In this document: in pieces, positions 10,471 to 21,405 of the stretch
How positions within the stretch are numbered: position 1 is the first letter of the stretch
Layout of the letters: the number at the start of each line of letters is the position of its first letter
NCBI GenBank assembly: GCA_963693315.1
Contig: OY856187.1
Coordinates: forward strand, 75,337,394-75,401,393
Origin: Diogma glabrata
Lineage: Eukaryota; Arthropoda; Insecta; Diptera; Cylindrotomidae
Reading direction: 5' to 3'
Length of the DNA: 64,000 nucleotides
Notes under the pieces: generated by a model
Seen by the model: only the letters and a program-made list of their open reading frames with translations
Told to the model about the DNA's origin: nothing
Database searches by the model: none
Program-made: the position numbers and the translations under genes

Positions 10471-11968
10471 TTACAGTATTGGTGCCATAGCTGGATCCTT
10501 TAGCCGCTCTCTTTTAAATGCCTCGGTGCACCAATTGTCAGGAGTTTGTAGCTTAATTTGTTTCACTTTCATTGCTTCATTTCTCCCAGTCCTGCTACAT
10601 GACTTGCGCTCCTCAATACAGGGTTTTCTTGAAGGATCATCTGCGTTACGATGTATCCTTCCCTTCCGGTGTTCAACGCGGAAATTTCCTTCCTTTTTGA
10701 CACCCACTTGCTTGTTTGAGAGGTTCTTTAACTGGACTGGAAATACTCCTTCTTTTGCTGCTACTAGTGTTTTGCATTCCCGTCTGATATGCCCTAACTG
10801 CGCACAATTCCAGCATCTTGCTCTGCTGGATCTTCTTCGTTGATTTTGTTCAGGCTTATCTTCCAAACTTTTGACACGCATGATCACTTCATCAAGCGCT
10901 GCTTTTAGTGGCTCTTCAGCAAGTTCCATCTTACGTACTCTATCTGAGCCAAGCGCTCTTTTTCCAGCTTCCATTTGTAGGGCTAATGCTAAGACTTCCG
11001 CAGGTAGTTTCTTCCCGCTTAGATACAGCTGATTTCTCATTTGTACATCTCGAAAGGCATTGATGAATGTATCAGCTGCCAGTTCGTCTCGATGTTCCTC
11101 GTTCCTCGCTGACTCCTTGTTTTCGTGTTCTGAGCTGCATGCGATGGAGAGCTTGCATATGACTTTCCCCATATCTTACTTCTAAGGCCTCCATAATCTT
11201 GCTGTAATCACGCTCTGTCGCTGATAGTGTCTTCAGAATTTCAGCAGCAGGTCCCTTCAATGCCAATATAAGCGCATTTGCTTTTTGCTGGTGATCAACC
11301 CCAGTTGTTGCTATCTCAAATTGCATCTTAAATATCTGATACGATGAAGATCCATCAAATGGAGGTATTTTCACTCTAACTGGAGCTGAACGAGTTGATG
11401 GATTGATCATGTTACCTGACTTCAATTGTGCTATTTCTTGGCGAAATTCACTGGAAAGTTTGCGTAATTTCTCTTCATGTTCTTCGGTAACTTTCCGCAG
11501 CTCCCTTTTCATGTTGTTGATTTTAACCTCCGCACTGGATATACGTGACTCGATTACTTCACGTAGTTTTTGTTGATCTAATTTTTATTCTGCTGCCAGT
11601 TTCTCTTGTCGGGCCATCATATCAGCAAGCTGTTGTTGTTGATTTACTTTTTGTTCCGCTGCCAGTTTCTCTTGTCGGGCCATCAGATTGTTTCCTTGTT
11701 TGGCCATCATGTCAGCAAATTGTTGTTGCTGCTGTGCCATCATTTCTTTCATCAACGCCATCATCGGATCAATTGCTGGGGCATTCTGAACCGGAGCTTC
11801 CTCTGGCTCTATTTCTAGGACCTCTGTGTTTCCACCTGCTTCTTCTAAAACTTTACGCAGTCGGAACGCAAGTTCTGCCTTCGTTCCATGGATTGGAGCA
11901 TTCCTTTTCTTCAACTCATCCTTCAGCTGGGTCTGGCTGAGATCACTAATATTTACTGTCTTGACCAT
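10471..11968 (-). pseudogene. Gypsy Gag fused to the RNase H tail; protease and RT deleted
   Basis: Gag starts at 11968 (MVKTVNISDLSQ), just inside the 5' LTR. It begins with a SAP-type DNA-binding motif (LSQTQLKDELKKRNAPIHGT, then AELAFRL), followed by Gln/Met-rich coiled repeats (MMARQEKLAAE appears twice). After a stop near 11587 and a shift it resumes as the Gag core (KIPPFDGSSSYQIFKMQF, 11512-11072). After another shift near 11100-11170 it ends with a CCHC knuckle CWNCAQLGHIRREC (about 10777-10818). About 40 residues later the same frame reads FRVEHRKGRIHRNADDPSRK, which is the typical end of Gypsy RNase H. Protease, RT and most of RNase H are therefore deleted at about 10680-10690. Confidence 0.9.
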
Positions 11969-12001
11969 TGTTTCAATAATCCCACTTCTGAATAATCCCA
12001 C

Positions 12002-12599
12002 TGTAACGACTCTTCGTTGGTTCTTTTCGATTATTGAGCAAATACGACAGTAAAAAGACAGATCTTTAGTTAACAAAATCTCAAACTTTATTTATCAACC
12101 AGTTACAGCAACTTCCGATTTTAATTACAATAAATTCCAGGGTCTCCAATTTATGTACGATAAACTTCACCGCTTTTCCACAATTTGAATCAATAATATT
12201 CGGAATCGTAAAATCTGTATTTACTATTCCACTAGGTTCAAATTCTTTCACTATTAGTACCCAGGCTCAAGTACCACCGATTATTCCTTATACTTGCGAA
12301 TATTTATAAACACTTTTTAATTGCAAAATTAAAACTTATCATCTGATATTTTGTTCGCTTATTTATATAACAGAAACAAATAAGCAGAAACTTCTACTAC
12401 TCAGTTTTTGTTTCTAGAAACAATAGGCCACACCTCTTTTTAATTCATTAATGTAAACATTTGTATAACAAATTTAATTTACATTAATTTATGCAAATTG
12501 TATTAATTAAAGGGAGTTAACTTTTAATTCATCCTTGCAGAATGTATTGATTATTTATGAGTAAATTAAATTAACCCATTCTGGACGAAGTTTATTACA
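12002..12599 (-). repeat. 5' LTR of the Gypsy element
   Basis: 598 bp. On the minus strand it starts TGTAATAAACTTCGTCCAGA (12599 downward) and ends CGAAGAGTCGTTACA at 12002. It should hold the element promoter, but no specific motif was singled out. Confidence 0.92.
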
Positions 12600-13080
12600 A
12601 TATCAAATTTAAAAAGAGGTTAAAATTTTTGTTCTTGAGATATTTAATTTTAAAGATTTTTAGTACGACTGAAATTTGAATTTTTCTTCATTTTTTCAAA
12701 CAACTTCCATTAACAAAAAATTTTAAAATCAATTAAATTTTAACTTTTTTTATTTTTTAAATATAGTTCTAACCTTTCTTTAAAATATATCAAATTTACA
12801 AAGAGGCATTAATTCGTGTTTTTGAGATATTTAATTTTAAAGATTTTTAGTCATTCTAAAATTCTAATTGTACATTATTGTTTCGATCAATTTTTATCAT
12901 CAAAAAATTTTAACCACTGAAGTTCGAGAAAATAATGAACAATTAGAATTTTAGAATGACTAAAAATCTTTAAAATTAAATATTTCAAGAACACGAATTA
13001 ACGCCTCTTTGTAAATTTGATATATTTTAAAGGAAGGTTAGAACTAAATTTAAAAATATAATAAAGTTTCATTGGACAAT

Positions 13081-13270
13081 TAATACAAAAGTTGCTTTCA
13101 TCGGTGTAGTCCAAAAAATCATATAGATATTTATATTTAAATAATGTTTATATTTTATTTGCTAACGTTTTCGGTAATATCATAACCATCATCAGGCACA
13201 AAACAATATAATATAAATACAAAACAAAATGCAACAAAAATATCCAAAAAAAAAACTTAAAAGCTTCGTA
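13081..13270 (-). other. insert with hammerhead-ribozyme-like core
   Basis: This segment is absent from the related copy at 25805-26783, so it is probably a small insertion. On the minus strand 13199-13161 reads CTGATGA, a weak stem (GGTTAT..ATTACC) and then GAAA followed by ACGTTAGC. CTGATGA..GAAA is the conserved hammerhead core. Penelope-like elements and other retroelements are known to carry minimal hammerheads. The stem III/cleavage side is too weak to assign by eye. Confidence 0.3.
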
Positions 13271-13919
13271 ATTATAAAAAACTTTTTTTCTCTGTTAAAA
13301 AATAAAAAAATATTTAAAAAATATTTTTATATTTAAAAAATAAAAAAAGCTAAAATTTAATTGTTTTTAAAATTTTTTGTTAATGGCAGTTGTTTGAAAA
13401 AATGAAGAAAAATTCGAATTTCAGTCGTACTAAAAATCTTTAAAATTAAATATCTCAAGAACAAAAATTAAAGCCTCTGAGTTAATTTGATATATTTTAG
13501 AGTAAGAATAGAACTATTTTCAGAAAAAAAATTAATTTAATTTCAATTGATCTTCGACCCTAGCGCCATCCTTACAAAAATTTTTTTAATATTTTTATTT
13601 AAAAATTAATTATAAAAACAATAAATTAATTTTTTTTCAAACGACTAACTAAACATCTATCAAACAAAAAAAAGTTTGATGAAATCGTATAGCCGTTCTT
13701 GAGCAATTTAATTTCAAAGTTACATCGGATTGGCAGAATTTTCATTTTTCATGCATGTTGGGGTGCCCCCTATGCTCAAACTATGCACTTTAAAAAAATT
13801 TTAAAATAAGTTGTATTTTTTATTTTGTCCATACTACTTATATGCCAAGTTTCAGGAAAATCAAAAATGGTCAAGTTCAAATTTCAACTTTTTCACCTGC
13901 GTAGATCACGTTTTTCATC

Positions 13920-14609
13920 TTCTGTGAATTTTAAAACTTGAAAATGCACTGTTCTGTGAGAATGACCCTTATAGCTCAAAATGTAGGTATTAAACAAAGC
14001 AGAACAGAACATTTCCTTTTAGAAAAATAACGGTTCAATTTCAAGATCGATCTTCTAGAAATGCGCATTTTTTAAGTTTTTGATTTTTTAACATATAGAA
14101 GGTCAGGAGGGGAATATTTTTTGTTTTTTTTATTAATATTCTTGTAATGTGCTTCAGAATTTAAAGACGGTTACGACGCCTTGTGTCTTGAAAACTGACC
14201 ATCCAACCTTATTATTTGTCTCTGTTGTCAAGGTGTATCGGTTTTGTTATTTTAATTGTTTTATTGTTTATGTTCATTACAGGTAAAAAGTTCATAAGGC
14301 GTTTAATGGTTGAGGTTTTTACTTTAGGTTTTTTTTAGTACTTTAATTAAATGTTTTTTTTTAAATTGGTTGTCAATGTACGCCCTATAAATTGAACAAG
14401 CATTTTATTTGGTTGTCAATGTACGCCCTATAAATTTAAAGCATCTTATTTTTCTTAATTATATCAAAACTTCCTTCCCTTAACTTCGATTTTATTGAAA
14501 CAAAATGATTTAAAAAGTATAAAAGGAAGAATTTTAGATATTCTAATTTAGTTTAAATTAAATCTTAACATAAACATTCTCTTAATAATTCAAAGTTTTC
14601 ACAGTTTTT
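13920..14609. other. gene-free stretch with a 28-bp direct repeat
   Basis: The unit beginning TTGGTTGTCAATGTACGCCC occurs at 14366-14393 and again at 14409-14436, exactly repeated over 28 bp and offset by 43 bp. No gene is seen. Confidence 0.6.
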
Positions 14610-16748
14610 AGGGTTCCGTTTTTTATACGGAACACTATTGGTGAGAGTAAAACGAGTTTTTCACAATATATCGATTATCTCGTAAACTATAAATGCTATG
14701 GACTTGAAATTTGAGGTGCGTATAAAACTAATCTGCTCACATGAAATGACGGATACAAATAAAACTAAAGTGGTTTTCGTTTGGTTTACAGGGGTACGAT
14801 GTGAGACCTTTGAGAAAATATATTTTTTTATAGTTTCAAGTAGGGTATCATATGAAAGGGCTTCATTTCAGTATTTCTTAAAAATTTATTTTGGAATTTT
14901 ACACCTCACCATTTTTTGTATAATTTGGAATAATGATGTTTTTTTCGTGTTTTCTTACCTCAATTAGCTCCGAACCTAACTGAACGAAAATTTTCAAATA
15001 TATTTGGAATTATAGAAAAATTAGTACTTTTTAATAAAAAATATAAAAAAGTGTCATATTCTCATAGATTTATTAAGGGGGTGGATATGAGGAGGGGTAA
15101 AATCACTATTTAAAATGGGGTCAAATGGGGTGTCATTTGAAAGAGGACTTTATTTAGAAAACATAGCAATTTTTTTTATAATTTTGCGATGCACAGTTTT
15201 TGAGTTATTTTCAAAAAAGTGCAACTTTCAGACCGTTCCCCCCCCCTACGTTTCGACACTGATTGACAGAAAAATTTGTAAAAATTCACAGAGTTAGGAA
15301 ATTTGGTAAATTTTGTATGAAAATTATAGCGAGGTCTCAAATAATTATATTTCAGTGTGTTTAGGGGACCGGTGTAAAGAGGGTAAAAAAAAAATTTTGA
15401 CCCAAGCAATATGAAAGAGCACTTAAAAAAAAATTTGACCCAAGCGAGTGGGGTGTCATTTGAAAGAACACCTGATTTAGAATTTGTTGCAATTTTTTTA
15501 GAATTTTGCGGTGCACAGTTTTTGAGTTATGGACAAAAAAGTGAAAAATCCAGACCGTTCCCCCCCTACGTTGCGACACTGATTGACAGAAAAATTTGAA
15601 AAAATTCCCAGAGCTAGGAAATTTAGTAAATTTTGTATGAAAATTATAGAGAGGTCTCAAATAATTATATTTCTGTCTGTCTAGGGGAGCGGTGTAAAGA
15701 GGGTAAAAAAATTTTTTTTTGACCCAAGCGAGTGGGTGTCATTTGAAAGAACACCTATTTAGAATTTGTTGCAATATTTTTTAGAGTTTTGCGGTGCACA
15801 GTTTTTGAGTTATGGACAAAAAAGTGCAAAATTCAGACCGTCCCCCCCTTACGATTCGACACTGATTGACAGAAAAATTTGAAAAAATTCACAGAGCTAG
15901 GAAATTTAGTAAATTTTGTATGAAAATTATAGAGAGGTCTCAAATAATTATATTTCTGTGCGTTTAGGGGACCGGGGTAAAGAGGGTAAAAGAAGATCTT
16001 TTTGACCCAAGCGAGTGAGATGTCATTTAAAAGAGCACCTAATTTATAAATCATTGCAATTTTTTTAGAATTTTGTGATGTAAAGTTTTTGAATTATTAT
16101 CAAAAAAGTGCAAATTTCAGATCGTTTCGCTCCCTACGTTTCGACGATGATTGACAGAATAATTTGAAAAAATTCGCAGAGACAGGATAATTTGTAAATT
16201 TTGAATGAAAATCATAGCAAAGTCTCAAATAACTATATTTCTGTGTGTTTAGGGATGGGTGTGGGGAGAGTAAAAAACCACTTTTGACCCAAGCGAATGT
16301 GGTGTCATATGAAGGAGCACTTAATTTAAGAAACATTACAATTTTTTTAGAACTTAGCGGTGCACAGTTTTTGTGTTATTGAAAAAATACATTTTTAGTA
16401 TGTAGCCTCTCTACCCCCCCTAAATTTTAACACTTGATTGACCGAAAAAATAATCAAATTTAAACCATTTCCAAGCTGGTGAATCTTTCTTGAGTTACCA
16501 TAAACATCTATGGATGAGATTTAACCTAATGTAACATTTTTTGAGTTATTTTTGATCAATGTGGATTTGATTGTAATTTACTATTGACATTTACGATTAA
16601 ACATTAATTATTTTGTTATGCGTCTATGGTCTGGAAATATAAGGACATTACAACACAACTTTTTGTCAATAGTTTTTGATATTGTGTTCTTTTACATTCA
16701 CGGAACCCTTGACGAGCGAATTTTATTCGCACTTGTCTGACTTTTTTT
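14610..16748 (+). repeat. dispersed repeat with GGAACCCT ends and internal tandem monomers
   Basis: Begins AGGGTTCCGTTTTTTATACG at 14610 and ends near ACGGAACCCTTGACGAGC (about 16700) plus TTATTCGCACTTGTCTGAC. Inverted GGGTTCCG/CGGAACCC termini of this kind are widespread in arthropod repeats. The middle is a tandem array. No coding potential survives; short open frames on both strands are periodic artefacts of the array. Confidence 0.72.
15110..16440 (+). repeat. tandem array of about five 285-320-bp monomers
   Basis: The phrase CGACACTGATTGACAGA recurs at about 15254, 15574, 15857 and (variant) 16142, with a diverged fifth at about 16428, giving periods of 320, 283 and 285 bp. Each monomer also carries GACCCAAGCGAGTG, TGTCATTTGAAAGA and CAGTTTTTGAGTTAT. 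Divergence increases toward the right end. Confidence 0.85.
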
Positions 16749-16828
16749 AATAATTATAATACAAAGTGATCTTTTACAAGTAAATTTAAAAATGGAAAAT
16801 CAGTTTAAAACCAAACGGTGTGTTAAAC

Positions 16829-16910
16829 CAGTGGTTCTTAACCTTTTCGCAGTCCGTTGCATCATTTTAGCATCCTTAAAATAAATTTTTGGCAATCGCG
16901 GCCCCCTTAT
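16829..16910 (+). mobile_element. probable hAT-type terminal sequence
   Basis: CAGTGGTTCTTAACCTTTTC at 16829, with GCGGCCCCC near 16899, resembles the terminal region of Charlie/Tip100-type hAT elements. No matching opposite end and no transposase were found, so only the end is claimed. Confidence 0.45.
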
Positions 16911-17704
16911 AATAAAATATTCTCACGGTCATCATACTCACTATAAAATAATATAAAAATCATTATAATATTCATTTTAAAATAATGAATTTATTGACAT
17001 ATAATGATAACAATAATTATTTGATAGTTTTTAAATATATCTAAAGCAGAATCTTACTTCACCTTATTCGCAAATTCATTTTACTGTATTCAAAACTTTA
17101 ACATAAAGCCTTCAAAATTGAACCCTCATGTAATAAAGATTTGCAAAGGTGTCTTGATCCACTATTCCGACTGCTATACTATATTCACGACCGCGTCAAC
17201 ACCATTACTTTGACTTCAGTGGAAGACAACATTGGCGTTTATCGGCAACAAAGAACTAAATGCTAAACCTACATTTTTCAGAACTGGTCGTTGAACCATT
17301 TAAATATTTTTTCTTCTAACAATTTCAAAGGAAATATAATTATAAAAGACATAAAGCTGGTGTTAATGCAAAATTTATTTTCTACTTTTTAGTTCGTTTT
17401 TCAAAAAGTGTGTTTTTTAAATTTTTTTTAATTACTTTTAGGTGTTTAGTTTGTTTCCAATGAAAATGTGTTAATTATAATCATAATATAATATTTCTTT
17501 TATACATTTTTATTATATTATGTTATGTCGTATTTTGACCGAATTCGATTACATGGATATCTATAGAGCTTTCTGCCGGCTATAGAGCTTCTATATAGCT
17601 TTTCCCCAGCCATAAATAGAGCTTTTTGCCAGCAAAAATATTTTGCCCTTTTTTTTAAGGACAAAAATTCAGCTAATTATGCAAGTGGTTAGTTATATGA
17701 TAGT
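16911..17704. other. gene-free AT-rich DNA
   Basis: No gene. At about 17555-17640 there is a small cluster of TATAGAGCTT and GCCAGC/GCCGGC words of unknown meaning. Confidence 0.35.
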
Positions 17705-18810
17705 AAAGCCGTGCATTCACATAAAACAGAAACAGAAACAGAAACTGAAAATTTTCAGTTTCTGTTTCTGTTTCTAATTTGGTTGACGGTGGTGAATAAT
17801 AAAACAGAAACAGAAACCGAATTTTAAGATGGCAGCTGTCATATTATATTATATTTGCCAAAATTAAAATATATATATTTAACCCAATCCATATATATTT
17901 AACCCAAATAAAATTGAAAAAATTATATTAATATAAAATAAATATTGTAATTCAATAAACTGTGTATTTTATTTTTCATTCATATAAATAAAAAAATAAC
18001 ACAATTTTGTAATGTATAGTGAAGTAGAAATTTATTTTTTTCGTTATCGCACATAATAATATCCATTAAAAAAAATCGAGCTAAATTCAACGTAAATTAT
18101 TTTTGACTAAATATTTATTTCTTAAAATAATGTATAGTAGAATTTTTTTGCCAGCGAACACAAAATTTGTTTGTTATGCGCATATTGTTTGCACATGCGC
18201 ATATTGTTTGCACATTCAGTGTCTCGATTAAAATATTAAAAAAAACTATTGGGGTTCCATCGAAATGGACAAAAAAAACTCATAAAAATTAATATATTAC
18301 TATTGAAATTCAACCAATTATAATAGAAAACCAAAAACTAGTAAAAATATTAATGATTTTGTAGGCAATGTAACAAAATTTTGATAATTAAAAATAATTA
18401 TAATAAAAATAACGACGCCTATGGAAACAAATATCACAACAAACAAATGGTACGAACTAGAAGTAGAAATTTAACTAATATAATTGTTTTGAAAACAAAT
18501 TTATCCCAAAATAAATAATACATGTCTGTTTTACTTTTTGTCTCATCTTTTATCTCTTGCTGCGTCTATAGCTGTCAGAAATTCGCTGGCAAAAAAATTC
18601 TACTATACAATCCCGTTACATAAATTTAAAATAATATGGTCACGTGACAGTTTCTGAACCAGAAACAATTAAATTTTAATTGTTTCTGGTCCAGACAAAA
18701 CAGACGAATTTTCAGTTTCTGTTTCTGTTTCTAAATTAGGTTTCTGTTTCTGTTGCTGTCAAATTTGTATGAAATTCGGTTTCTGTTTCTGTTTTATGTG
18801 AATGCCGGCT
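17705..18810. mobile_element. 1.1-kb MITE-like element with AAAGCCGGCATTCACAT ends
   Basis: The left end is AAAGCCG(T)GCATTCACATAAAACAGAAACAG and the right end is its reverse complement (18782-18810). Subterminal CAGAAACAGAAAC runs appear on both sides, and direct AGT flanks (17702-17704 and 18811-18813) suggest a 3-bp target duplication. It has no coding sequence. A second element is nested inside it at 18135-18605. Confidence 0.8.
18135..18605. mobile_element. Tc1/mariner-type MITE, nested
   Basis: 24-bp perfect terminal inverted repeats starting TAGTAGAATTTTTTTGCCAG (18135-18158 and 18582-18605) are flanked by TA on both sides (18133-18134 and 18606-18607), as expected for a mariner-type target duplication. 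It is 471 bp long and non-coding. It contains two GCGCATATTGTTTGCACAT units in tandem at about 18177-18215. Confidence 0.9.
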
Positions 18811-18813
18811 TTA

Positions 18814-20540
18814 GTCTATCCTTTTTTTTTTTTAATAATGTTGCTTAATCGAGCAATGGAATGGAAGCATATTTTCGTTTTGTATGTAAAATCAGTGATT
18901 GTCAAACTAAATTAGTAATTATGATGTGGTACACTATTTTGTTGAGATAATCATAATTTAATTTAACATTATTGTATATTTGATTTTAAAAATTGACAAG
19001 CGGGTAAACATTATAATGCGATTTAACTTTCATAAAAACAGAATAAAAATGCATGTTCTAGTTTAATATAAAAAATTTTAATTTTTGTTTTTGTATAATA
19101 ATATAAATTTTACACAGCTTCGAGTCAGCTAAAAGGTTAATGTGTTCCATCTCTCCTCACTATTGCATATGAAGTAGTTCTACCTGTTCTGCTGTTTTAT
19201 CAATAGCATGTCAACCAAATTAAATATTTCAAAAAGTTGTATTTTTATCTACAAATTACCACTAATGAAATCTAAACTATAAAGTGTCTTAAAAAATGCA
19301 GATTTATTTGAAAAGATAGAAGTGTAAACTCCTTATGATGCGTATATTCTATCAAGCTATTTCGCCTTACGTTTTGTTGTTGCTACGAAAGCTAACTACA
19401 AGTATAATAAAACTTCTCTTAGCTTATTTTATAAGTTCTAAGTATATCAAACATAAACGAAGAAAAAAATTAGATTAATCTTGTTCGTTTCCCACGTTTT
19501 AATCTTGTTTTTTTATGACCAACTATGTCTGGAGGTTTTGTTTATGGAAAGATGCATCTGTTCTCTGTGTTTCATTTTAAGCATTTTTCACATCACATTC
19601 TCATGTGATTTGTCATATGTCATATTAGCGTTACTAATTTTTGTTTACGTATTTTGATTATTGGTGTAAATATTGTAAATTTTTTACTCTTTTTGTTTTC
19701 ATTTTTCGACTTTGAAAATTTTTCTAGAGGTCACTTTTATCTCTAACAAGACTCAAATAAAAATTTGTATCATAATTTAAGCATTCGTGTAAATTCAGTT
19801 TGAAATTACCAGGTGCATAGTTAAAACCTTTAGGGCTTTGGGTCTTTAGAAAAGTAAACCGAACCTCTTAAGGTGAGAAGTTGGACCTCACCACAATTCT
19901 ATATAATTGATTTTATCAAAAACTATAAATCCTATCAGTTTAAAATTGCATAGAGCTATGAAATATATTTATGTTAAAAAGAAAGAAAACAGTTTGCATT
20001 CCTTATAGCAAAAATAAACCACACAATGAACAAAATGAGAAAAATTGAAACAAAATTGCATTATGGATCCCATTCCCGTACATAGATTTTTTATGACAAA
20101 TGAAAAAACAGATCAAAGAAAAAGATTCGTAAACGCCTGTGCGCGAATAAGACAAAACATTCACCTTTTTTTTTTAATGTCAATCGTGTCTATTTCACTA
20201 ATTTTATACCGATATTATCCGAAAATAAATAATAAAATGCCCTTAACTTAACCTAACAAATTTTATTTAATCAAATATAATTTCGAAGTTACATTGGTCT
20301 GAAAGAGAATGGTCTGTCAAAAGAATGATTTTCATATGTTTTGCTTCCCAATTTTTGGAAATATATTATGGGTAACATTTTCGACTAAAAAGATATAAAT
20401 ATAAAATCTTTTATACGATTACACGTATAAAAAATCGTTAGTGGTGTCAAAACAAGAAAATTTGTATTTTTTTTTTGCTTAAAAACGTTAATTTTAAGTG
20501 ATAATGAGTAGTAACATTGAATGTGGAGCAATGTTGATGG
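18814..20540. other. gene-free AT-rich DNA
   Basis: No supported gene, element end or RNA. A 68-codon frame at 20045-20251 has no recognisable domain and no sign of coding bias. Confidence 0.35.
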
Positions 20541-20544
20541 TCGA

Positions 20545-21405
20545 CGAAATGTAATTAAACATGAAATTGGACATGGAATATGGTTCTACCCAGTTTCAAC
20601 TCCTCCCAACTTATGGGAACAGTTGGAAAATATCAAGTAGTTGCATATTAAATGTCGTTTTTACAAAAATTGTAATTAATATTGAGATATTTCTTGAGTA
20701 ATTTTTAGTGTGATTCTAGATTCCATCACTTCTGATCATCACTTCAGTTGGAAAATAAGTTTGAATTTTTGATTATGTTATAATTTTTGCAATATTTTTG
20801 GAATTTTGAAAAAAGTCAATTTTTGATTTTGTAATATTTTTAAAATTTTGAAAAAAGTTTGAATATTCGATTTCATTATAATTTTGGAAAAAGTTTTTAA
20901 ATTTTGGTTTTGTTATAATTTTTGCAGTATTTTTAGAATTTTGAAAAAAAATTTAAATTTTTGATTACATTATAATATATTTTAATTTTTCGAATTTTAA
21001 AAAAGTTTGAATTTTTGATTTTGTAATATTCTCTTGGAAAAAGTTTGAATTTTTGATTTTGTTATAATTTTTTGAAATCAATTCAATCAAGTTCCTTCTT
21101 AAAAGGGGCCTTTCTTGAAAAAAATTAAATTAATTATTCGTATAACATGAAACGTAATTGAACAAGTAATGGGTAGATAATAGGTTGTTTGTTTTTGAAA
21201 AGTTGAAATTACTGAATGCTAAATCGAGAGGTTTTTGAGTAGTTTGAAGAGTGTATCATCTTATGTTTAATATACATCGCTGACCAAAACTAAAAACAAT
21301 GTCCTCGTAAAAGCCTTTTGCTGAAAACTATATGAAAATCCTTAACCCAGACCGATGTCTTGATATCTCAAAGCGTTGAGATTTCAACCCCTTCATATTT
21401 TTTTT
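20545..21405 (-). repeat. dispersed repeat R2, copy 1, with about 60-bp tandem units
   Basis: The reverse complement matches 34262-34935. It shares an end with TTGATATCTCAAAGC-like sequence and ACAATGTCCTCGTAAAAGCC. The centre repeats AAAAAGTTTGAATTTTTGAT followed by TTATAATTTTTGCAATATTT with a period of about 60 bp (20745-21080). The far end holds the TGGACATGGAA region. It is non-coding. Two copies on opposite strands show it is a mobile or dispersed unit. Confidence 0.78.

Larger units (their letters stand above)
8627..12599 (-). mobile_element. Ty3/Gypsy LTR retrotransposon, internally deleted, with 4-bp target duplication
   Basis: Two LTRs in the same orientation (8627-9183 and 12002-12599, both TG..CA on either strand) flank 2.8 kb of minus-strand coding remnants. 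The 4 bp before (ATAT, 8623-8626) equal the 4 bp after (ATAT, 12600-12603). The uninterrupted target is visible in the other arm of the host repeat, around 13490-13515. A purine stretch GGAGGG (complement of 9187-9192) next to the downstream LTR fits a polypurine tract. The primer site next to 12001 begins GTGGGATTATTC and was not assigned to a tRNA. Gag and the integrase region survive; protease, reverse transcriptase and most of RNase H are missing. Confidence 0.93.
8205..13919. mobile_element. long inverted-repeat (foldback) element R4, split by Gypsy
   Basis: The left arm (8205-8626) and right arm (about 13490-13919) are long inverted repeats. GATGAAAAACGTG is at 8205 and its complement ends at 13919. 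The block AGCACATAGGGCACCCCAAC is near 8339 and its inverted partner near 13757. Between them, 12600-13540 holds a second palindrome (arms with TCTTTAAAATTAAATAT). Without the Gypsy insertion it is about 1.74 kb. A related copy lies at 25805-26783. No transposase is seen, so it is a non-autonomous foldback or palindromic satellite-like element. Confidence 0.75.

Noticed and set aside
9201..12053. Plus-strand open frames across the Gypsy element
   Set aside because: They are antisense shadows of the integrase and Gag frames, which carry clear domains on the minus strand.
15115..16336. Overlapping frames on both strands
   Set aside because: Each corresponds to one monomer of the 285-320-bp tandem array; no domain.
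20045..20251. 68-codon frame with a hydrophobic stretch
   Set aside because: Single short frame in AT-rich DNA with no recognisable family.
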